Assembly (NCBI GenBank): GCA_012103455.1
Contig: WLWT01000001.1
Span: 1,102,001 to 1,166,000 of the forward strand
From: Gammaproteobacteria bacterium
GTDB taxonomy: Bacteria; Pseudomonadota; Gammaproteobacteria; HK1
Reading direction: 5' to 3'
DNA length: 64,000 nt
Shown here: in pieces, positions 35,739 to 43,488 of the stretch
How the letters are laid out: each line of letters opens with the position of its first letter
How positions within the stretch are numbered: the first letter of the stretch is position 1
Program-made: the position numbers and the translations under genes
Notes under the pieces: generated by a model
Databases searched by the model: none
Told to the model about the DNA's origin: nothing
Seen by the model: the letters and a program-made list of their open reading frames with translations, nothing else

Positions 35739-35828
35739 ACCTCACCTCTGATGGGCACCTGCTAATGCTGGGCGCGTGACAGCAGCGGTGTCCCGGCGAA
35801 CACCGCCCCCTTTAGACGGACAACATTA

Positions 35829-35970
35829 GGGCGCCTCTAACAAATAATAATTTTTTCGTGAGTGCAAGGAAGCACCGCGCGCACCACCGCAGTGTATAGG
35901 TGATACCTGAGGATTGGAGCACGGCGCTGACGCCGCAATCGCGGAAAAAGTGCATTTTTAGCAGGTGCCC
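35829..35970. mobile_element. MITE-like element, copy A (142 bp)
   Basis: Left end GGGCGCCTCTAAC and right end reading inward as GGGCACCTGCTAAAAATGCA form imperfect terminal inverted repeats. The interior shares AGTGCAAGGAAGCACCGCGC and CCGCAGTGTATAGGTGATAC with the copies at 57661 and 62152. Its right end lies 4 bp from the stop codon of the livK gene, so it may affect the end of that transcript. Confidence 0.85.
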
Positions 35971-35974
35971 ATTA

Positions 35975-37237
35975 TCAGTACTTCTTGCACTCCGGCACGG
36001 TACGGCTGGGCAAGCCGATGGTGGCGAACTTGGCCGGATCGAGGCCAAGCGTCTGGCGCACGTTCGCAATGATCTTGACCAGCTTGTTGCTCAAAGTGCC
36101 GTCCGCCTGCTGCACCACCTCGGTGACGAAGTTGGTGCCGATGGCCTGGCGGTTATCATCGAGCACGATTGTGCCGTTCGGCGCGTCCAGTTCCAGGGCG
36201 GCGAGACCGGCGCGGAACTTGTTGTGGCCGTCGCTCAGATCGCCACCGATATGGTTCAACACGGTGACAGCGGCGGTAGTGGCATTGTAATAAGCCGTCG
36301 CCAACAACGAGGGGCTGGGGAAGCGCTGATCCGGCGGGAACGCATCTTGATAGGCTTTGACGAAAGCCTGCCATTCGGCATTGTCCCAGGTGTCCGCCTG
36401 CGGGCCGGATGAGGGCGTACCGATCAGAGCTTCTTTGGCTCGGCCCTTGGAATTCAGCACGGTGCCATCGACCATGATGGTGCCGCCAACCAGCGCCGCA
36501 TCGCCGCCCGCTTGCTGATACTGGTTCAAGAAGTTGACCGCATCACCACCACCCAGACCCAGGTAGATGGCGTCAACATCATCGGGCAGGGCGGCGATGA
36601 TGGAGGCGAAGTCCTTGGTGCCTAGCGGCACCCAAAAGCGCTCGGTGATCCGGCCACCCGCGCCGCAATACTCCAAGGCGAAGCCGAACACCTGGGTGTA
36701 GATGAACGAGTAGTCCTCGCCGACGGTGGCGATGGTTTTGTACCCCTTGGTGTTGTAGACGTACTCACCGAGGCCAGCCGACCACTGGGCGCCGTCCATG
36801 TTGAAGCGGAAGAAGTTCTGGGCCGGCTCCACATAGGTGGTCTCCTGCGCGCCGGAGCTGCCGTTGATGAAGGTGACATGCGGTTGCGTCTTGGCGTAGT
36901 CCTTGACGGCGATGCCTTCAGAGCCCGACAGCGGCCCGATGACGATATCGACCCGGTCCTGTTCAACCACTTTTTTGACCGCCCGGATGGCCGAATCCGG
37001 ACTGGCGTCGGTGGCCCCGATGATGACCTCGATCTGGCGGCCACCAGCGGTGCCGCCGAAGGCCTTGAGCGCCGTGCGAACCCCGCGGAGGCCATCCTCG
37101 CCGAGCACCGTATAGGTGCCCTCCAAGGTGGCCAGAACGCCGACTTTGAGCTTGTCGGCCGCCATCGCCCCGGTTGCCCCGGTTGTCAATATACTCGCCA
37201 AAATGGCCGCTAGCGCGGTCTTTGTCGTGAATCTCAC
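35975..37237 (-). CDS. livK: Liv-type ABC transporter periplasmic binding protein
   Basis: A 420-residue binding protein of the branched-chain amino acid/amide family. It has a Sec signal peptide (cleavage after TGAMA), then KLKVGVLATLEGTYTVLGEDG, VDIVIGPLSGSEGIAVKD and FINGSSGAQE, typical of type I periplasmic-fold receptors. It is divergently transcribed from the livHMGF-like genes, across a 205-bp shared control region. Family members bind amino acids, amides, urea or aromatic acids; no specific ligand can be deduced. Codons are intact throughout. Confidence 0.93.
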   Translation of the reverse strand: MRFTTKTALAAILASILTTGATGAMAADKLKVGVLATLEGTYTVLGEDGLRGVRTALKAFGGTAGGRQIEVIIGATDASPDSAIRAVKKVVEQDRVDIVIGPLSGSEGIAVKDYAKTQPHVTFINGSSGAQETTYVEPAQNFFRFNMDGAQWSAGLGEYVYNTKGYKTIATVGEDYSFIYTQVFGFALEYCGAGGRITERFWVPLGTKDFASIIAALPDDVDAIYLGLGGGDAVNFLNQYQQAGGDAALVGGTIMVDGTVLNSKGRAKEALIGTPSSGPQADTWDNAEWQAFVKAYQDAFPPDQRFPSPSLLATAYYNATTAAVTVLNHIGGDLSDGHNKFRAGLAALELDAPNGTIVLDDNRQAIGTNFVTEVVQQADGTLSNKLVKIIANVRQTLGLDPAKFATIGLPSRTVPECKKY

Positions 37238-37442
37238 TCTCTACTCCCTCCTCATGGATGCAGCCTGTATGGATCGAATTGGATATACACCCCGAATATA
37301 TGCTGTGGGCGTACGCGCGCATGTTAACCTGCACGCCGCACCAAATCGCCAAGTTGTACCGCGCCCGAATGTCATCTTGCCAAGCGAATGGCCGCGCTGA
37401 ACCCATCTGGCCCACCCGCCGGTTCACAGACTGCCCGGAGCC
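37238..37442. promoter_or_regulatory. Divergent control region between livK and livH
   Basis: This 205-bp region separates two divergent transport genes and is expected to hold both promoters. GAGGAG stands just before the livK ATG as its ribosome site. An AT-rich stretch (TTGGATATACACCCCGAATATATG near 37277-37300) is the best promoter candidate, but no exact boxes can be assigned. Confidence 0.4.
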
Positions 37443-38453
37443 ATGATCCGTTTCGCTCAACGCCACCCGCTCTGGACCTTGCTCATACTGATCGCCACCG
37501 CCCTATTGGCGTGGCTCATTTTCGCGCCCTGGTCCAGCGCCATGGTGGCGGCGATGGGGCGCAAGAAAGTGTTCCTGAACGCCCTGCTGAACGGCATCAC
37601 CTTGGGTGGTCTTTACTTCCTGGTGGCCAGCGGCTTTACCTTGATCTTCGGCCTCATGCGCAACGTCAACTTGGCGCACGGCTCGCTCTATCTGCTGGGC
37701 GGTTACATCGGCTATGAAATCGCCGAGTGGAGCGGCTACTGGCTGGCGAGCTTCGCCGCCGCCTTCATCGTCATCGCCCTCACGGGCATGGCCCTGCAAA
37801 TCATCGTCTTCAGGCGCATGGAGGGCGAGGAGCTGCGCCAGACCCTGGTCACCATCGGCCTCTCCATCGTCCTAGCCGACATCATGCTCTGGATCTGGGG
37901 CGGCGATTTCTACCAGATCCAAACCCCTGATTGGTTGTACGGCGCGGTGGAAACACCGCTGGTCTCGGCGGTAAAGTCCAGCGGCCAAATCGTGTACTTG
38001 AAATATCCGAAAGTGCGGCTGGTGATCTTCTGCGCCGCCGTGGTGCTGGGCATCGCCATGTGGTGGGCACTCCACAGGACCCGCATAGGCATACTGATCC
38101 GCGCTGGCGTGGACGACAAAGACATGCTGGCCGCCTGCGGGGTGCGCATTCAGTGAGTGTTCGTGGCCGTGTTCGCCCTGGGCGCGGGGCTCGCTGGCGT
38201 CGCCGGGGTGGTAGGCGGTACCTTTCAATCGCTAGCACCGGGGGAGGACATACGCTTCTTGCTGGCCTCCTTGGTGGTGGTCATCGTTGGCGGCATGGGC
38301 TCCATTGCCGGTGCCGCCTTGGGCGCCTTGCTCATCGGCTTGGCCGAACAGTTCGGCTCCGTGTATATGCCCACCTACGCCGTGGTGCTCACTTTTCTCA
38401 TCATGGTGGCGGTGTTGGCGTTCCGCCCGCGTGGTCTGATGGGCCGCGCCTGA
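37443..38453 (+). pseudogene. livH: LivH-type permease interrupted by one in-frame TGA
   Basis: Two consecutive pieces in the same frame (237 and 98 residues) make one complete LivH-like inner-membrane permease. They are separated only by a TGA at 38154-38156 in the context CGC ATT CAG TGA GTG TTC. The first part has GITLGGLYFLVASGFTLIFG and LAHGSLYLLGGYIGYE; the second continues with VAVFALGAGLAGVAGVVGG and VIVGGMGSIAGA. A tryptophan codon TGG changed to TGA would explain it. Without readthrough the protein would lack its last third and probably not function. Sequencing error, recent mutation or rare UGA readthrough are all possible. It is followed directly by livM. Confidence 0.85.
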
Positions 38454-38457
38454 CAAC

Positions 38458-39501
38458 ATGGCTGGCAGCGAAGAGCGCGACGGATATGCACGCCGCCGGG
38501 CCGGCCCCCGGTGGCTTGGGCGCGTGCCTCCCGCCCTCTGCTTGCTGGTGTTGTTCCTGCTCTTCTTGCCAGCGTTCTCCAACACCTTCGTGCAACAGCA
38601 GATCTTCGGCTGGTCTTTCGTGCTGGGCCTCATCGCCTTGAGCCTGATGTTCCTGGCCGGCTACGGCGGCATGGTGTCGCTGGTGCAGATGAGCGTGGCC
38701 GCTTGCGCCGCTTACATGATCGCCATCTTCGGCCAGAGCGCCGTGGCGGACATCTCGCTAGGTTGGCCGTGGTGGTTGTACCTGCCGATGGCCCTCACCA
38801 TCGCCACCGTGTTCGGCACCCTGTCCGGTGCCCTGGCGGTGCGCACCGAAGGCATCTACACCATCATGATCACCTTGGCCATCGCCTCGGCATTTTTTTA
38901 TTTCACGCGCCAGAACTACACCCTGTTCAACGGTTTCAGCGGTTTCAACGCAGTACGCCCGCCGCCGGTCTTCGGTGTCGATTGGAGCGCGGCGACGCCG
39001 TTTTATTACCTCTCCCTGGCGCTGGCGAGCCTCGCTTATTGCGCCGTGCTCTATGTCTCGCGCTCGCCCTTCGGCCTGGCCCTGCAAGGCGTGCGCGACA
39101 ACCCGCGGCGGATGGCGGCACTGGGCTTTAACGTACCGGCTCACCGCATCGCCGCCTACGCTTTTGCCTCCTTCATCGCCGCCATCGCCGGGGTCTTACT
39201 GGTATGGCTGAACGGCCAGATCTCCCCCGGCACGGCGGGGGTGGGGCCGGTCATCGACATTCTAGTCATCGCCGTGGTGGGCGGTTTGGCCCATCCCATC
39301 GGGCCGTTCATAGGTGCTCTCATCTACGTGCTACTGCGCACCTTCGCCCTGGATGTGTTGGCCGGGGTGGGCTTGGATCCGCAGCGCTTTCAACTGCTGA
39401 TAGGGCTCGGTTTCCTGGCCATCGTGTTCTTCTCACCGGACGGGGTACTAGAGCTGTGGCAGCGCTGGCGCACGCGGCTGCGGCAGGCGGAAGACAGCTG
39501 A
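38458..39501 (+). CDS. livM: Liv-type ABC transporter permease LivM
   Basis: A 347-residue membrane protein with about eight to ten hydrophobic segments, including GWSFVLGLIALSLMFLAGYG, AVRTEGIYTIMITLAIASAF (the signature TEGIYxxMxT stretch of LivM) and the EAA-like region LQGVRDNPRRMAALGFNV. It pairs with LivH to form the transmembrane channel. It starts 4 bp after the livH stop and its TGA overlaps the ATG of the ATPase gene. The frame is intact. Confidence 0.92.
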   Translation: MAGSEERDGYARRRAGPRWLGRVPPALCLLVLFLLFLPAFSNTFVQQQIFGWSFVLGLIALSLMFLAGYGGMVSLVQMSVAACAAYMIAIFGQSAVADISLGWPWWLYLPMALTIATVFGTLSGALAVRTEGIYTIMITLAIASAFFYFTRQNYTLFNGFSGFNAVRPPPVFGVDWSAATPFYYLSLALASLAYCAVLYVSRSPFGLALQGVRDNPRRMAALGFNVPAHRIAAYAFASFIAAIAGVLLVWLNGQISPGTAGVGPVIDILVIAVVGGLAHPIGPFIGALIYVLLRTFALDVLAGVGLDPQRFQLLIGLGFLAIVFFSPDGVLELWQRWRTRLRQAEDS

Positions 39502-40343
39502 TGGCGGCGCCTTACTCCAATGGCTCGCAGCACTCCATTGCTCAGCATTCAATAGCCCAGCATTCAATTGCTCAGCACTCTATTGCTCAGGCCGGTTCCG
39601 CCAACGCGCTGGAACTGCGCGGTGTCACCCGGGCCTTCGGCGCGCTGCTGGCGCTCGACGATGTCAGCATGACCGTCAAACCGGGCGAACGGCGGGCGGT
39701 GTTGGGTTCCAACGGTGCCGGCAAAACCACCCTATTCAACGCCATCTCCGGCGACTTCCCGCCCACCTCCGGCAACATCCGTTTTTTCGGCGAGGACATC
39801 ACCGAGTTCCCCACCCACGAGCGCATCCGCCGCGGACTGCGCCGCACCTACCAGATCTCGCAGCTCTTCAACGGCTTGTCCGTGCTCGATAGCGTCTACC
39901 TGGGCTGCCGCGGCGTCTCCAGGGGCCGTTTTTCGCTGCTGCGTCCAAGGCGCGATGACGCCCTGGTACAGGCCGCCCACGAACTGGTGGCAGCGGTGCA
40001 CTTGAGCGCTATCGCCGACAACCGAGTGGCCACCCTCGCCTACGGCCAGCAGCGGCAATTGGAGATCGCCTTGGCGTTGTCCGGCGCGCCCCGCTTGGTC
40101 CTGTTCGATGAGCCGGCGGCGGGACTGTCACCGGCGGAGCGCATTGAGCTCATCGAGATATTGCAAGCGCTGCCCAGCCATATCGGCTTTATCATCATCG
40201 AGCACGACATGGACGTAGCCCTGCGCGTGGTCGAGAAAGTAACGATGATGCACAACGGCGCCATCTTCAAAGAAGGCGCGCCCGCCGACCTCGATAACGA
40301 TCCGCAAGTCCAGGCTCTGTACCTGGGAGTTGGCCATGAGTGA
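39501..40343 (+). CDS. livG: Liv-type ABC transporter ATPase LivG with N-terminal pentapeptide repeats
   Basis: About 280 residues from ATG 39501, which overlaps the livM stop (TGATG). Walker [13 protein letters not shown] signature region [15 protein letters not shown] (a Liv-type variant of LSGGQ), Walker [15 protein letters not shown] and the switch His in [11 protein letters not shown] are all present, so it should be active. Unusually, the first 30 residues before the ATPase domain contain HSIAQ repeated four times, encoded by a 15-bp tandem repeat at 39531-39590. This tail is not part of the known family fold. Confidence 0.92.
   Translation: MAAPYSNGSQHSIAQHSIAQHSIAQHSIAQAGSANALELRGVTRAFGALLALDDVSMTVKPGERRAVLGSNGAGKTTLFNAISGDFPPTSGNIRFFGEDITEFPTHERIRRGLRRTYQISQLFNGLSVLDSVYLGCRGVSRGRFSLLRPRRDDALVQAAHELVAAVHLSAIADNRVATLAYGQQRQLEIALALSGAPRLVLFDEPAAGLSPAERIELIEILQALPSHIGFIIIEHDMDVALRVVEKVTMMHNGAIFKEGAPADLDNDPQVQALYLGVGHE
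39531..39590 (+). repeat. 15-bp tandem repeat, four units (HSIAQ)4
   Basis: Four 15-bp units (consensus CATTCAATTGCTCAG) differ from each other at a few positions and keep the livG reading frame. They form a flexible-looking N-terminal tail ahead of the ABC ATPase domain. Confidence 0.92.
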
Positions 40344-42570
40344 GCGCCTACGGAGACCGCCCGGGAGGAGTGGGCCGCCAGGGGGGGGACTACAAGTGCG
40401 TGGACTGCACGTCTACTACGGCCAGTCCCATGCCCTACAAGGCGTCGATCTCGATGTGGACGGGGGCCTGCTGGCCGTGGTCGGGCGCAACGGCATGGGT
40501 AAAACCACCCTCTGTCAAACCATCATGGGGCTGGCGCCAGCGGCGGGCGGCTCCATCCGCTTCATGGGCACGGAGTTGCGCGGCTTGAGCGCCACGCGCA
40601 TCGCCCGGCTGGGCATCGGCTACGTGCCGCAGGGGCGGCGGCTGTGGCCATCGCTCAGCGTCGATGAACACCTGCGGCTGGCTGAACGGGGCGGCGCCTG
40701 GAACCGCGAGCGGGTGTATCACTTATTTCCCCGCCTGGCCGAACGGCGCCGCAACGGCGGCGGCCAACTGTCCGGTGGCGAACAGCAGATGCTGGCCATC
40801 TCCCGTGCCCTGCTCGGCGATCCGCGTTTGTTGATCATGGACGAGCCCACCGAGGGCCTGGCGCCGGTCATCGTCGACCAAGTGCGCGAGTTGCTGCTGG
40901 AACTCACCGCAGAGGCCGGCGTGCAGGTGTTGTTGATCGAGCAGAACATCGGCGTCGCCACCAGCGTTTCCGAGCACGTGGCGATCATGGTCAATGGCCG
41001 CATCAAACGCCTGATGGCGGCCAACTTGCTGGCCAACGATCGCGGCCTCCAGCAACAACTCCTGGGCGTGGGCCGCCACAGTGAAGACCATAGTGATGAG
41101 GGCCACAGTGGGGAGGAACCGGCAACCGCCGGGGGTGATGAGGCACCTGCACGGCTCCGGAGCACGGCCAAGCTCTATATCTCGAACCCGGCGCCGCCGA
41201 CCCGCTGGTCGGCGCCGGTCAGCCTGCGCGAGGCCGAATTCGCGGCGCGCAACGCCGCCCCGCAACCGCGCGCGGCGCCCGTGGCCAGCATGCCCGTACC
41301 GATCCCCACGCCGCTGCGGGCACCCGGCCAAGGGGCCGTACTGGTAGTGGGCACCTTCGACACCAAGAGCGCGGAACTCGGCTACATACGCGACCACATC
41401 GCGGGCGCCGGCCTCACCGTACGCACGGTGGACGTCTCCACCAGTGGCCGTCCCTCCGGCGCGGACGTGCCGCCGCACCACGTGGCCTCGTACCACAGAG
41501 GCGGCGCCAACGCCGTATTCACCCAAGACCGCGGCGCCTCGGTGCGCGAAATGGCCGTGGCGCTAGAAACATGGATCACCCGCCAACGGAACGTGACAGG
41601 CATGATTTGCGCTGGCGGCTCCGGCGGTACCGCGCTGGTGACGCCGGCCATGCGTGCCCTGCCAGTGGGGATCCCGAAGGTCATGATTTCCACCGTCGCC
41701 TCCGGCGATGTGTCCCACTATGTAGGCCCCGCCGACATCGCCATGCTGTATTCGGTGACGGATATACAGGGGCTGAACGCGATTTCACGCCAGGTATTGG
41801 CCAATGGCGCCAACGCCATCGCCGGCATGGTGGCGGGCCGCGCCAATGAGACCGCCAGCACCCCGCCGGCTGCCCAACGGCCAGCCATCGGACTCACCAT
41901 GTTCGGTCTGACCACGCCGTGCGTGCAGGCCATTACCGATAGTCTCAGCCATGACTACGAATGCTTGGTGTTTCACGCCACCGGCATCGGCGGGCGCTCC
42001 ATGGAAAAACTGGTGGACTCAGGCTTCGTGGAGGGAGTTATCGACATCACCACCACGGAAGTGTGCGATCTGCTGATGGGTGGCATCTTCCCAGCCACCG
42101 CCGATCGCTTCGGCGCCATGATCCGCGCCGGCACGCCCTACGTGGGCTCGACCGGGGCGCTGGACATGGTGAACTTCGCCGCCCCCGCCAGCGTCCCGGC
42201 GCACTACGCGGGCCGCACTTTTTACCAGCACAATCCGCAGGTGACGCTGATGCGCACCACGCCGCAGGAGAACGAGCGCATGGGCCGGTGGATCGGTGAG
42301 CGGCTCAATCAAATGACCGGGCCGGTCAAATTCTTACTGCCCGAGGGCGGTTTCTCCGGCTTGGACGCACCGGGGCAAGCGTTCTTCGACGAAGGGGCCG
42401 ATGCCGCCTTATTCGCCGCCCTGCAAAGCACGGTACGGCAAACCGGCCAGCGCCAACTCATCCGCCTGCCGCATCATATCAACGACCCAGCCTTCGCCGC
42501 CGCCGCCGTGGACGCCTTCACCGCTATCGCCAGCCGGCGCCCGGCGCGCCGCCGCCACAGGCACCACTGA
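40336..42570 (+). CDS. LivF-type ATPase fused to a Tm-1-like (UPF0261) domain
   Basis: About 744 residues. Residues about 20-255 are a LivF ATPase: Walker [12 protein letters not shown], signature [16 protein letters not shown], Walker [15 protein letters not shown] low-complexity linker with [14 protein letters not shown] and a Pro/Ala-rich stretch follows (about 258-330). The rest, from [20 protein letters not shown] to the end, is a complete Tm-1-like/UPF0261 protein, with [18 protein letters not shown] and [21 protein letters not shown]0261 proteins are usually separate and act with PEP-hydrolase-family TIM barrels like the next gene. The start overlaps the livG stop. The fusion suggests that transport and the enzymatic step handle the same compound. 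Confidence 0.9.
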   Translation: MSERLRRPPGRSGPPGGGLQVRGLHVYYGQSHALQGVDLDVDGGLLAVVGRNGMGKTTLCQTIMGLAPAAGGSIRFMGTELRGLSATRIARLGIGYVPQGRRLWPSLSVDEHLRLAERGGAWNRERVYHLFPRLAERRRNGGGQLSGGEQQMLAISRALLGDPRLLIMDEPTEGLAPVIVDQVRELLLELTAEAGVQVLLIEQNIGVATSVSEHVAIMVNGRIKRLMAANLLANDRGLQQQLLGVGRHSEDHSDEGHSGEEPATAGGDEAPARLRSTAKLYISNPAPPTRWSAPVSLREAEFAARNAAPQPRAAPVASMPVPIPTPLRAPGQGAVLVVGTFDTKSAELGYIRDHIAGAGLTVRTVDVSTSGRPSGADVPPHHVASYHRGGANAVFTQDRGASVREMAVALETWITRQRNVTGMICAGGSGGTALVTPAMRALPVGIPKVMISTVASGDVSHYVGPADIAMLYSVTDIQGLNAISRQVLANGANAIAGMVAGRANETASTPPAAQRPAIGLTMFGLTTPCVQAITDSLSHDYECLVFHATGIGGRSMEKLVDSGFVEGVIDITTTEVCDLLMGGIFPATADRFGAMIRAGTPYVGSTGALDMVNFAAPASVPAHYAGRTFYQHNPQVTLMRTTPQENERMGRWIGERLNQMTGPVKFLLPEGGFSGLDAPGQAFFDEGADAALFAALQSTVRQTGQRQLIRLPHHINDPAFAAAAVDAFTAIASRRPARRRHRHH

Positions 42571-42603
42571 TAAAACCGCCGCTGACTCGCATCGAGAAGA
42601 TAC

Positions 42604-43449
42604 ATGCCACGCATAGAACGCAGCAAACTGCTGTACACATTCAAAACCATGGTCGCCGAGGGCCAGCCGATCATCGGCGGCGGCGCTGGCACCGGGCTCA
42701 GCGCCAAGTGCGAAGAGGCCGGTGGCATCGATCTCATCGTCATCTACAACTCAGGGCGCTACCGCATGGCCGGACGCGGATCGCTGGCCGGTTTGATGGC
42801 CTACGGCAACGCCAACGGCAACGCCAACGACATCGTCGTCGAGATGGCGGCGGAAGTGCTACCGGTGGTGAAGCACACGCCCGTGCTAGCCGGCGTCAAT
42901 GGCACCGATCCTTTTTGTATTCTCGATCAATATCTGGACAAGCTCACTCAGCTCGGCTTCTCCGGCGTGCAGAATTTTCCCACCGTGGGCCTCATCGACG
43001 GCACCTTCCGCGCTAACTTAGAAGAGACCGGCATGTCCTACGGCCTGGAAGTGGACATGATCGCGCTGGCGCACCAGAAAAACATGCTGACCACGCCGTA
43101 CATCTTCAACGAGGACGATGCCCGGGCCATGGCCAAGGCCGGGGCCGACATCGTCGTCTGTCATATGGGGCTTACCACGGGCGGTGCCATCGGCGCCAAC
43201 ACAGCTCTAGGTTTGGACGCCTGTCCAGCGCGGGTGGATGCGTGGGCGGCGGCGGCGCTAGCGGTTAATCCCGAAATCATCGTGTTAGTGCACGGCGGCC
43301 CGGTTTCGCAACCGGACGATGCGCGTTATATCTTGCGCAACACGCAACACTGCCACGGCTTCTACGGCGCCTCCTCCATGGGGCGCTTGCCGGCGGAGAC
43401 CGCGCTCATCGAGCAAACCGCCCGGTTCAAAGCCATCGGCACACCATAG
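42604..43449 (+). CDS. PEP-hydrolase/TIM-barrel family protein (UPF0261 partner)
   Basis: A 281-residue TIM-barrel protein of the phosphoenolpyruvate mutase/hydrolase-like family. Recognisable parts are [59 protein letters not shown] and the C-terminal [15 protein letters not shown]. Proteins of this kind are regularly found next to Tm-1-like proteins; their reaction is not well defined. A 12-bp tandem duplication (42805-42828) adds a second GNAN near residue 70, a small in-frame expansion in a loop. The gene follows the LivF/Tm-1 fusion by 33 bp and precedes the flotillin gene. Confidence 0.82.
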   Translation: MPRIERSKLLYTFKTMVAEGQPIIGGGAGTGLSAKCEEAGGIDLIVIYNSGRYRMAGRGSLAGLMAYGNANGNANDIVVEMAAEVLPVVKHTPVLAGVNGTDPFCILDQYLDKLTQLGFSGVQNFPTVGLIDGTFRANLEETGMSYGLEVDMIALAHQKNMLTTPYIFNEDDARAMAKAGADIVVCHMGLTTGGAIGANTALGLDACPARVDAWAAAALAVNPEIIVLVHGGPVSQPDDARYILRNTQHCHGFYGASSMGRLPAETALIEQTARFKAIGTP

Positions 43450-43488
43450 GCCCTATAACCACTACTAGGCAAAGACGAGGAAACCACC

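Noticed and set aside
39531..39590. CRISPR-like short repeat array
   Set aside because: The 15-bp units are directly adjacent with no spacers and keep the reading frame; this is a coding minisatellite.
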